Assembly (NCBI RefSeq): GCF_022009635.1
Contig: NZ_CP091716.1
Location: 2,619,001 to 2,683,000 of the forward strand
DNA: 64,000 nucleotides
DNA from: Variovorax paradoxus
Lineage (GTDB): Bacteria; Pseudomonadota; Gammaproteobacteria; Burkholderiales; Burkholderiaceae_C
Direction: 5' to 3'
In this document: positions 57,063 through 64,000 of the stretch, in pieces
Layout: the number at the start of each line of letters is the position of its first letter
How positions within the stretch are numbered: position 1 is the stretch's first letter
Translations under genes and position numbers: made by a program
The notes under the pieces: generated by a model
What the model was told of the DNA's origin: nothing
What the model saw: only the letters and a program-made list of their open reading frames with translations
Databases searched by the model: none

Positions 57063-58445
57063 ATGCAGCTCAGCGCGTCGATCTTCAAGGCCTATGACAT
57101 TCGCGGCGTCGTGCCGGTCACTCTCGACGCCGAAGTGGCGGAAGCACTCGGGCGGGCCTTCGGCAGCGCCGCCCGCGCCGCGGGCGAGAAGTCGGTGGCC
57201 GTGGGACGCGATGGCCGCCTGTCCGGCCCGATGCTGGTCGAGGCGCTGATCAAGGGCCTGGTGGCCACTGGCATCGAGGTGATCGACGTGGGCGCCGTCA
57301 CCACGCCCATGCTGTACTTCGCGGCCCACACGCTGGCTTCCAGCGGCATCCAGGTCACGGGCAGCCACAACCCCAAGGACTACAACGGTTTCAAGATGGT
57401 GCTGGCCGGCCGCGCCATCTACGGCGACGAGATCCAGGGCCTGCGCAAGACCATCGAAGCGGGCTCCGCGCAACTCGCCCCCGGCGGCAGCGTGCGCAAG
57501 GTCGACGTGACCGAGGCCTACGTGAAACGCATCGTCGGCGACATCAAGCTGGCGCGGCCCATGAAGATCGTGGTCGACTCCGGCAACGGCATCGCGGGCG
57601 CTTCCGCCCCCGCCATCTTCCGCGCCATCGGCTGCGAAGTGACGGAGCTGTTCAGCGCGGTGGACGGCGACTTCCCCAACCACCACCCCGACCCGAGCAA
57701 GCCCGAGAACCTCAAGGACCTGATGGCCGCACTGGCTTCGGGCGATGCCGAACTGGGCCTGGCCTTCGACGGCGATGGCGACCGCCTGGGCATCGTCACC
57801 AAGGACGGGCAGAACATCTTCCCCGACCGCCAGATGCAGCTGTTCGCGCAGGACGTGCTGTCGCGCGTGCCGGGCGGCACCATCCTCTTCGACGTGAAGT
57901 GCTCGCAGCGTTTGGCGCCGGCCATCGAGGCCGCGGGCGGCAAGCCCATGATCTACAAGACCGGCCACTCGCTCATCAAGGCGAAGATGAAGGAAATCGA
58001 TTCGCCGCTGGGCGGAGAGATGAGCGGCCACATCTTCTTCAAGGAGCGCTGGTTCGGCTTCGACGACGGCACCTACGCGGGCTGCCGCCTGCTCGAAATC
58101 CTGAGCAAGAGCCCTGACGCGAGCGCGGTGCTGAACGCGCTGCCCACGAGCTTCTCGACGCCCGAGCTGAACGTGGCCTGCGCCGAGGGCGAGCCGCATG
58201 CGGTGGTCGACAAGCTCGTGAAGGGCGCGGACTTCGCGGCGCCGGCCAGGGTGTCGACCATCGACGGCCTGCGCGTCGACTGGCCCGACGGTTTCGGCCT
58301 GATCCGCGCGTCGAACACCACGCCCGTGCTGGTGCTGCGCTTCGAAGGCCAGACCGAAGACGCGCTCGAGCGCATCCAGGCCGAGATGCTGGCGCTGCTG
58401 CGCACCGCCAAGCCCGACGCCCAACTGGCCGCTGCTGCCCACTGA
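57063..58445 (+). CDS. Phosphomannomutase/phosphoglucomutase
   Basis: 460 residues from the ATG behind AGGGAAA. The phosphoserine loop TGSHNPKDYNG has Ser101, metal loop DGDGDR lies at 236-241, sugar-binding GEMSGH at 318-323 and the phosphate loop is RASNTTP. This is the complete alpha-D-phosphohexomutase set of AlgC-like enzymes, which make mannose-1-phosphate and glucose-1-phosphate for capsule, LPS and exopolysaccharide. It is followed 4 bp later by waaA, so the two probably form an LPS-related operon. Confidence 0.95.
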   Translation: MQLSASIFKAYDIRGVVPVTLDAEVAEALGRAFGSAARAAGEKSVAVGRDGRLSGPMLVEALIKGLVATGIEVIDVGAVTTPMLYFAAHTLASSGIQVTGSHNPKDYNGFKMVLAGRAIYGDEIQGLRKTIEAGSAQLAPGGSVRKVDVTEAYVKRIVGDIKLARPMKIVVDSGNGIAGASAPAIFRAIGCEVTELFSAVDGDFPNHHPDPSKPENLKDLMAALASGDAELGLAFDGDGDRLGIVTKDGQNIFPDRQMQLFAQDVLSRVPGGTILFDVKCSQRLAPAIEAAGGKPMIYKTGHSLIKAKMKEIDSPLGGEMSGHIFFKERWFGFDDGTYAGCRLLEILSKSPDASAVLNALPTSFSTPELNVACAEGEPHAVVDKLVKGADFAAPARVSTIDGLRVDWPDGFGLIRASNTTPVLVLRFEGQTEDALERIQAEMLALLRTAKPDAQLAAAAH

Positions 58446-58449
58446 GCCT

Positions 58450-59835
58450 GTGCGTTCGCTATTGCTGCGCCTCTACGGCGTTTTCACCACCGCCGTGCAA
58501 CCGCTGGTCCGCCGCAAGCTGCGGCGCCGTGCCGTGGCCGAGCCCGGCTACGGCGTGGCCGTCGAGGAGCGCTTCGGCCGCTACGACGAGTCCATCACCG
58601 GCCATGCCCAGTGCTGGGTGCACGCCGTCTCGCTCGGCGAAACGCGCGCGGCCGCCATCCTGATTGCCGAGTTGCGCCGCCAGTATCCGGGCGTGCCGAT
58701 CCTGCTCACGCACGGCACCGCCACCGGCCGCGAGGAGGGCGCCAAGCTGCTCGAGCCGGGCGACACGCAGGTCTGGCAGCCGTGGGACACACCGGGTGCC
58801 GTGGCGCGCTTTCTCGACAAGTTCCAGCCGCGCATCGGCGTGCTGATGGAAACCGAGGTCTGGCCCGAGATGGCCGCCGCCTGCGCCGAGCGCCGCATTC
58901 CGCTGGTGCTGGCCAATGCGCGCCTCAACGAAAAATCGCTGGCCGCGGCCGAACGCCTTGCCTGGCTCTCGCGGCCCGCCTACTCGGCCCTCACCGCGGT
59001 GTGGGCGCAGACCGAGGCCGATTCGCACCGTCTGGTGTCGCTCGGCGCCAAGGTGGCGGGCGTGTACGGAAACCTCAAGTTCGACGCCACGCCCGACGCG
59101 CGCCAGCTCGGCACGGCGATGTCGCTGCGCGAACACCTGCCGCGGCCGATGGTCGTGCTCGCGAGCTCGCGCGACGGCGAAGAGCGGCTGCTGCTCGAAG
59201 TGCTCAAGCGCTTCGGCGCGACCTCGCCGGTGCCGCCGGAGCAGGGCGCGGTGCGCTCGATTGCCAAGCGCGTGCATGACGTGCAATGGATGATCGTGCC
59301 GCGCCATCCGCAACGCTTCGACGAAGTGGCGGCGCTGATCGAGGCCGAAGGCTTCGCGGTGGCGCGTCGCAGCGCCGCCGGGCAGCCGGCCGAATCGGAG
59401 ATCTGGCTCGGTGACTCGCTGGGCGAGATGGCGCTTTACTACGGCCTGGCCGACGTGGCGCTGCTCGGCGGCAGCTTCGAGCCGCTGGGCGGGCAGAACC
59501 TCATCGAGCCGGCGGCCTGCGGCTGCCCGGTGATCATGGGACCGTCGACCTTCAACTTCGCGGAAGCGGCGCAACTGTCGCTGGCCGCGGGCGCGTCGCT
59601 GCGCGTCGAGGGCATGGAGCAGGCGGTGACGGCGGCGCTGAAGCTGGTCGAGAACCCCGAGCGCCGCGCGGCGATGGCGCAGGCCGCGCAGGCTTTTGCG
59701 TCGTCGAACCGGGGAGCGGCGGAGCGCACGGCGGCGGCGGTGCTGGCGATTGCGCAGGCGGCCGAGCCGGTGGATACGGTGAACGCGCCGCTGGAAGAAG
59801 ATCAACCGCCGCGCGCGGAACCCACGCTGGACTGA
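58450..59835 (+). CDS. waaA: 3-deoxy-D-manno-octulosonic acid transferase
   Basis: 461 residues starting at GTG, 4 bp after the phosphomutase. VHAVSLGET holds Glu64 in the place of the catalytic Glu60 of E. coli WaaA. The Kdo-binding part has HGTATGREEG, and the C-terminal GT-B half has the E/S/N-rich GGSFEPLGGQNLIEP motif. It is an inner-membrane-associated enzyme that adds Kdo to lipid A precursor with CMP-Kdo. The ~30-residue C-terminal tail is longer than usual. Confidence 0.95.
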   Translation: MRSLLLRLYGVFTTAVQPLVRRKLRRRAVAEPGYGVAVEERFGRYDESITGHAQCWVHAVSLGETRAAAILIAELRRQYPGVPILLTHGTATGREEGAKLLEPGDTQVWQPWDTPGAVARFLDKFQPRIGVLMETEVWPEMAAACAERRIPLVLANARLNEKSLAAAERLAWLSRPAYSALTAVWAQTEADSHRLVSLGAKVAGVYGNLKFDATPDARQLGTAMSLREHLPRPMVVLASSRDGEERLLLEVLKRFGATSPVPPEQGAVRSIAKRVHDVQWMIVPRHPQRFDEVAALIEAEGFAVARRSAAGQPAESEIWLGDSLGEMALYYGLADVALLGGSFEPLGGQNLIEPAACGCPVIMGPSTFNFAEAAQLSLAAGASLRVEGMEQAVTAALKLVENPERRAAMAQAAQAFASSNRGAAERTAAAVLAIAQAAEPVDTVNAPLEEDQPPRAEPTLD

Positions 59836-59848
59836 AGAACCTGCATTG

Positions 59849-59960
59849 CTCCTTCCCCCTCTGGGGGAAGGCTGGGATGGGGGCTCGCGCCCAATGAGCG
59901 TTGCAGATGGGTGAAGGCCGTCGTGCCCCCACCCCGGCCCTCCCCCGGAAGGGGAGGGAG
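59849..59960. repeat. REP/BIME-like palindromic repeat between convergent genes
   Basis: Two 36-base arms (59849-59884 and 59925-59960) are inverted copies differing mainly by transitions. The left arm can itself form CCTTCCCCC-TCT-GGGGGAAGG and the right arm CCCTCCCC-N5-GGGGAGGG. The centre is ~40 bases. It lies exactly in the gap between the stops of convergent waaA and the tolC-like gene, so it can also serve as a transcription barrier for both. Confidence 0.7.
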
Positions 59961-59973
59961 AAAGACGAGCGCC

Positions 59974-61527
59974 TCAGCGCACCGGCGGATTCAGGATCAC
60001 CGGAGGCACGGGCGGCGTCGGCATCGTCGGCGCGGGCGGATTGAACGGCTGCACCGGCACCGGCGGAATCACCGGGATGCTCGGCGGCGTCACCGGCACC
60101 ACGGGCGTCTGTTGCTGTTGCGGCGTGCGGTCCGGCGCGGTGGCCGCGGGCACGGCCGGCACGCTGCCGTTGCTTGCCAGCGTGGCGTTGATCGCGTGCA
60201 TGTCGTCGGTGGTCAGCGTGCCGTTGGCCTGGCGCAGCTTCAGGTTGCCCAGCAGCACGTTGTAGCGCGCCTGCGCGAGGTCGCGCTTGGTCTGGAACAG
60301 CTGGCTCTGCGAGTTCAGCACGTCGATGTTGATGCGCACGCCCACCTGGTAACCGAGCCGGTTGGCATCGAGCGCGCTCTGGCTCGACGATTCGGCCGCT
60401 TCGAGCGCCTTCACCTGACCCGCACCCGAGACGAGCCCGAGGTACGCGGAGCGCGTGGCCTGCGCCACGTTGCGGCGGGTGCCTTCGAGCACGCTGCGCG
60501 ACTGGTCTTCGAGCGCCAGCGTTTCCTTGATGCGGTTCTCGGTCGCGAAGCCGGCGAACAGCGGCAGGTTGAAGGTGACGCCGACCGTGGTCGCATTGGC
60601 GCGCGTGCCCACCGCGCTGGTGGTGGTGCCGGTCGGATTGCGCGTGACGTTGTAGCCAAGGTTGGCGTCCAGCGTGGGCTTGTGGCCGGCCTTGGCCTTT
60701 TCCACTTCGAGCCCGGCCACGTCGACGCCCAGGCGCGCCTGCTGGATCGCCGGATGCACCTCGTCGGCCTGCGCGACCCAGGCATTGATGTCCGCGGGCA
60801 GGGCGGTGGGCAGCACCACCGGCACCGCGAGCGGCACCGGAACGCTACCGGGGCGGCCGACCAGCTGGTCGAGCACCACCTTCTTGACCTGCAGGTCGTT
60901 CTCGGCGGCGATTTCCTGCGCGGTCACCAGGTCGTAGCGGGCCTGCGCTTCGCGCGAATCGGTGATGGTCGAGGTGCCGACCTCGAAGTTGCGCTTGGCC
61001 GACGCCAGCTGTTCGGCCACGGCCACCTTCTGCGCGCGCACCAGCGCCAGGCTGTCCTGGCTGGCGAGCACGTCGAAGTAGGCCTGGCTCACGCGCACGA
61101 TCAGGTCCTGCTCCGCGATGGTGAACACCGCTCGCGCGATGTCGGCCTGGCGCTTGCCCTGTTCGTAGGTGGCCCAGTTGGCGGGCCGGTACAGCGGCTG
61201 CGTGGCGTTGATGCCGACGTTCTGCGTGTTGAAGTCGCGCGGGGTGGTGGTGCCGCGGCCGGTGCCCGTGAGGGTGTCGATCTCGATGTCGCTGCGCGTC
61301 ACGCCGGCCGTGAGGCCGACCGCCGGCAGGATGCCGGCCTTGGCCTGCGCGGCGCGCGCCACGTTGGCGTCGTACTGGGCCCGCGCGCCCTGGTAGGTGG
61401 CGTCGTAGCTGCGGGCGGCGTCATACAGTTCGTTCAGTGTCTGGCCCTGGGCCGGCAATGCGAGCAGTGCTGCGAAAGTGCTTGCGAGCGCTGCGGAAAG
61501 TGGCGAAAGCCGGGGCCTGGAAGGCAT
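59974..61527 (-). CDS. TolC-family outer membrane efflux/secretion channel
   Basis: 517 residues. The signal peptide ends at AQGQ/T. Two TolC repeats of helical barrel are present: TLNELYDAARSYDATYQGAR, and in the second repeat GYQVGVRINIDVLNSQSQLF, the usual second-repeat signature. An unusual Pro-rich tail of ~45 residues (PVVPVTPPSIPVIPPV and following) extends past the normal end. It is a second copy distinct from the TolC fragment at 3-578, and the order PCMT-like, rhodanese, TolC, waaA suggests the housekeeping TolC. It is the last gene of its operon. Confidence 0.93.
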   Translation of the reverse strand: MPSRPRLSPLSAALASTFAALLALPAQGQTLNELYDAARSYDATYQGARAQYDANVARAAQAKAGILPAVGLTAGVTRSDIEIDTLTGTGRGTTTPRDFNTQNVGINATQPLYRPANWATYEQGKRQADIARAVFTIAEQDLIVRVSQAYFDVLASQDSLALVRAQKVAVAEQLASAKRNFEVGTSTITDSREAQARYDLVTAQEIAAENDLQVKKVVLDQLVGRPGSVPVPLAVPVVLPTALPADINAWVAQADEVHPAIQQARLGVDVAGLEVEKAKAGHKPTLDANLGYNVTRNPTGTTTSAVGTRANATTVGVTFNLPLFAGFATENRIKETLALEDQSRSVLEGTRRNVAQATRSAYLGLVSGAGQVKALEAAESSSQSALDANRLGYQVGVRINIDVLNSQSQLFQTKRDLAQARYNVLLGNLKLRQANGTLTTDDMHAINATLASNGSVPAVPAATAPDRTPQQQQTPVVPVTPPSIPVIPPVPVQPFNPPAPTMPTPPVPPVILNPPVR

Positions 61528-61548
61528 TGAACGTCCTTGAAGAAAGAA

Positions 61549-61884
61549 TCAGTAGCGCGGGATAGACGCGTCGTGCGAGGACCAGGCGTCGATGCCGCCG
61601 GCCACGTTGGCCAGGTCGGCAAAGCCGTTCTGGCTCAGGAAGGCGGCCACGCGCTGGCTGCGCGCGCCGTGGTGGCAGAGGCAGGCGATGCGCCGGCCTT
61701 CGCCCAGCTCGGCCAGGCGCCCGGGGATCTCGTTCATCGGGATCGCGACCAGGGTGAAGCCCTGGGGCACGACGCTCGCCGTCTGCAGCTCCCAGGGCTC
61801 GCGCACGTCGAGCAGCACCGGGGCCGCGTCGGCGTCCTGGGCGAACCAGGCGGCGAGGTCGGCGGGGCGGACTTGGTCGATCAT
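61549..61884 (-). CDS. Rhodanese-like sulfurtransferase domain protein
   Basis: 111 residues, a single rhodanese domain. LLDVREPWELQTA gives the conserved first part. The catalytic loop is CHHGARS with Cys70, so it should be active in sulfur transfer. It starts 13 bp after the PCMT-like gene and ends 21 bp before the TolC start. This small protein is cytoplasmic, without a signal peptide. Confidence 0.93.
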   Translation of the reverse strand: MIDQVRPADLAAWFAQDADAAPVLLDVREPWELQTASVVPQGFTLVAIPMNEIPGRLAELGEGRRIACLCHHGARSQRVAAFLSQNGFADLANVAGGIDAWSSHDASIPRY

Positions 61885-61897
61885 GGTTGCCGTCCGC

Positions 61898-62575
61898 TCA
61901 GAACGAGAAGCGCGAGGGCTCGGGGAAGTTCAGCAGGCGCGGGGCCACGGTGTCCCAAGGCTGGGTGGTGTCCCACTTGCTTTCGCTGGTGCGGGTGACG
62001 AAGTGGGCGCGCATCATGGGTTCGTCGCCCACGATGGCCGACAGGCGGCCGCCGACCTTGAGCGAGCCCAGCAGGTTCTGCGGAATGCGCGCGACCGAGC
62101 CGCTGAGCACGATCACGTCGAAGCTCGGGCCGCTGGCCAGGGGCACGGAACCGTCGGCGTGGCGCACTTCGACGTTGGTCACGCCGTTCTGGCGCAGCGT
62201 CTCGGCGGCGCGGGCGGCCAGCACGGGGTTGATTTCCAGCGACAGCACCTGGGCGGCGCGGGCGCCGAGCAGGGCGGCCATGAAGCCGGAACCGGTGCCG
62301 ATCTCGAGCACGGATTCGTGCTTCTGGATGTGCAGGTCCTGCAGGGTGCGGGCCTCGACCTTGGGCGACAGCATGAATTCGCCGGGCACGGAGCCGTCCA
62401 GCAGCGGCAGTTCCATGTCGAAGAACGACAGGGTGCGGTGCTCGTCGGGCACGTAGTCCTCGCGGTGGATTTCAGCCAGCAGTTCGAGGATGTCGGTCTC
62501 CAGCACATCCCAGGGGCGGATCTGCTGTTCGATCATGTTGAAGCGCAAGCGCTCGAGGGTGGGAGTGGGGTTCAT
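61898..62575 (-). CDS. Protein-L-isoaspartate O-methyltransferase-like protein
   Basis: 225 residues. SAM-binding motif I is LEIGTGSG (90-97), with SLEIN as the second acidic motif. The N-terminus has MIEQQIRPWDV, as in the beta-proteobacterial PCMT-like group. The substrate-binding stretch here reads FMLSPKVEART, unlike the classical PCMT sequence, so true isoaspartate repair is not certain. The gene leads the operon with rhodanese and TolC. Homologous gene sets with this order are found widely in Comamonadaceae and Burkholderiales. Confidence 0.85.
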   Translation of the reverse strand: MNPTPTLERLRFNMIEQQIRPWDVLETDILELLAEIHREDYVPDEHRTLSFFDMELPLLDGSVPGEFMLSPKVEARTLQDLHIQKHESVLEIGTGSGFMAALLGARAAQVLSLEINPVLAARAAETLRQNGVTNVEVRHADGSVPLASGPSFDVIVLSGSVARIPQNLLGSLKVGGRLSAIVGDEPMMRAHFVTRTSESKWDTTQPWDTVAPRLLNFPEPSRFSF

Positions 62576-62664
62576 GGCGTGGCTTTCCTTGTGGGCTCAG
62601 GACAAACCTTCAATTTTAGGTGGCGCCGATGACACCCGCGGCCCGGTCGGCCTTCCGCGACGCT

Positions 62665-63342
62665 TCATGCCTTGTCTCCGGGGCGGACTGTGAGGCCGTA
62701 AAGCACTGTTTCTGCCTGCGTCGCGAGGTATTTCTCGGGGTCGAGCGTGGATGCGCCGTCGACGCAGACCATGGCCGAATGCTTCCAGAGCATGAGGAAG
62801 ACCATGGGCGCGACCACCGAGTAGATGGCGTGGTCGATGTCGACCTGGGCGAATTCGCCGCGGTCGATGCCGCGCTGCAGAATGCGCCGCAGCAGGTCGT
62901 GGCCGGGGCGCACCACCTCGCGGCGGTAGAACTCCGCGAGCTCGGGGAAGTTGGAGCCCTCGCACATCATCAACTTGGTCAGGCCCGAGGCCTTGGTCAT
63001 GCCGACGCGTTCCCACCACACGTTCATGCAGTAGCGCAGCATTTCGGCCGAGGTGCCCTCGAAAGCCTCGAATTCGGCGTTCCACTCGGTAAACCGGCCG
63101 CCCAGGCTTTCCATGACCACGGCCTTGAACAGCTCTTCCTTGCTCGGGAAGTACAGGAAGAGCGTGCCCTTGGAAACGCCGGCCCGCGCCGCCACTTCTT
63201 CGGAGCGGGTGGCGGCGAAGCCTTTTTCCACGAACAGGTCGAGCGCGGCCGCCAGCAATTCGCCGGGGCGCGCCTCCTTGCGGCGCTCGCGCTTGGCGCG
63301 GACCGTGCAGATCTTGTCGACGAAGGAGCGGGGCGTGGGCAT
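62665..63342 (-). CDS. TetR-family regulator
   Basis: 225 residues from the ATG at the start of MPTPRSFVDKI; a longer frame has no support. Helix-turn-helix: LLAAALDLFVEKGFAATRSE, then VSKGTLFLYFPSKEELF. The C-terminal ligand domain is present. It lies upstream of the PCMT-like operon (89-bp gap) and is divergent from msrA. It may regulate either neighbour or the TolC operon, but no clear palindrome was found in the shared gap. Confidence 0.88.
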   Translation of the reverse strand: MPTPRSFVDKICTVRAKRERRKEARPGELLAAALDLFVEKGFAATRSEEVAARAGVSKGTLFLYFPSKEELFKAVVMESLGGRFTEWNAEFEAFEGTSAEMLRYCMNVWWERVGMTKASGLTKLMMCEGSNFPELAEFYRREVVRPGHDLLRRILQRGIDRGEFAQVDIDHAIYSVVAPMVFLMLWKHSAMVCVDGASTLDPEKYLATQAETVLYGLTVRPGDKA

Positions 63343-63444
63343 GATTTTAATGACTCGCGGGTTAGTAATGTAGTGAGCGGCATCTGTCACGTCAAGCCGC
63401 GACAATATCGGGTTCGTCTTTTTCCAACCTGCCGGAGCAGTGCC

Positions 63445-63996
63445 ATGACCTCTTCATCGTCGCCCACAGAAACCATCGTGCTCGGTGGCGGCTGCTTCTG
63501 GTGCACCGAGGCGGTGTTCGACCGGGTGCAGGGCGTGCTCGACGTGGAGTCGGGTTATTGCAACGGCCAGACCGTCAAGCCGACCTACGAACAGGTCTGC
63601 ACCGGCCGCACCGGCCACGCCGAGGTGGTGAAGCTCGAATTCGACCCGGCGCAGATCAGCCTGCGCGAAGTCCTCGAGATCTTCTTCGTGGTGCACGACC
63701 CGACCACGCTCAACCGCCAGGGCAACGATGTCGGCACGCAGTACCGCAGCGGCATCTACTACACCGACGACGCGCAGAAGCAGGTGGCTGAAGAAGTCAT
63801 CCGCGACATCGAGGCCAGCAAGACCTACGGCTCGCCGGTCGTCACCGAAGTGGCCAGGCTCGCCAACTACTCGGCGGCCGAGGCCTACCACCAGGACTAC
63901 TTCCTGAACAACCCGAACCAGGGCTACTGCGCATTCGTCGTGGGCCCGAAGGTCGAGAAGTTCCAGAAGACCTTCGCCTCGCGCCTGAAGGCCTGA
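63445..63996 (+). CDS. msrA: Peptide-methionine (S)-S-oxide reductase
   Basis: 183 residues. GGGCFWC gives catalytic Cys17, with Cys20 as possible recycling Cys. The domain continues with GYCNGQT, GTQYRSGIYY and AAEAYHQDYF, all typical of MsrA. It reduces methionine-S-sulfoxide in oxidised proteins. The start is ATG with GGAG a suitable distance before it. The gene is complete, ending 4 bases before the window edge. Confidence 0.95.
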   Translation: MTSSSSPTETIVLGGGCFWCTEAVFDRVQGVLDVESGYCNGQTVKPTYEQVCTGRTGHAEVVKLEFDPAQISLREVLEIFFVVHDPTTLNRQGNDVGTQYRSGIYYTDDAQKQVAEEVIRDIEASKTYGSPVVTEVARLANYSAAEAYHQDYFLNNPNQGYCAFVVGPKVEKFQKTFASRLKA

Positions 63997-64000
63997 CCTC

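Overview
The window is GC-rich chromosomal DNA of a betaproteobacterium, most likely Comamonadaceae and closest in style to Variovorax. This rests on codon bias, on the waaA / TolC / rhodanese / PCMT-like gene order, and on the many paired regulator and catabolic genes. The genus is inferred and was not tested by a search. No rRNA, tRNA, CRISPR array or insertion sequence was found.

Positions 1-28491 hold a giant-adhesin secretion locus. On the + strand are the 3' end of a TolC-type outer membrane channel, a LapB-like type I ABC exporter, a HlyD/LapC-like adaptor, a TPR plus glycosyltransferase-like protein and a short orphan FlhD homologue. Several of these genes overlap by ATGA. Converging on them from the other strand is a 21.4-kb gene for a 7143-residue BapA/LapA-like adhesin. 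It has a BapA-type prefix, about 50 Ig-like modules, a seven-blade FG-GAP propeller, an RTX patch, a second FG-GAP region and a type I secretion C-terminus. A flavin-dependent tryptophan-halogenase homologue follows it after 29 bp on the same strand. This adhesin, halogenase, glycosyltransferase and FlhD set is the most novel part of the window. The roughly 960 bp upstream of the adhesin gene are AT-rich, lack a convincing gene and contain several perfect dyads.

Positions 29453-38583 hold a small conserved hypothetical gene, a BON-like membrane protein, a lipoprotein 5'-nucleotidase and a DUF418 membrane protein. They are followed by a four-gene module of small GTPase and Roadblock proteins, a SYLF-domain lipoprotein, an orphan ParB-like protein and an Sfp-type phosphopantetheinyl transferase.

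Positions 38664-54821 are mostly metabolic and regulatory. A siderophore-interacting flavoprotein is paired with a TetR repressor that may act on shared operator-like sites. Next come a GST, a luciferase-like monooxygenase, an MFS carrier with a D-lactate-dehydrogenase-type oxidase and a LysR regulator. A TetR-controlled SDR / saccharopine-dehydrogenase-like / acyl-CoA synthetase cluster follows. It converges on a second acyl-CoA synthetase, and then come an outer membrane barrel, a DUF1345 protein and an EamA exporter.

Positions 54861-63996 hold DNA alkylation repair (Ada-AlkA fusion plus Ogt), a phosphomannomutase/phosphoglucomutase, WaaA, a REP-like palindrome, a second TolC protein with rhodanese and PCMT-like neighbours, a TetR regulator and MsrA. 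These are ordinary core genes.
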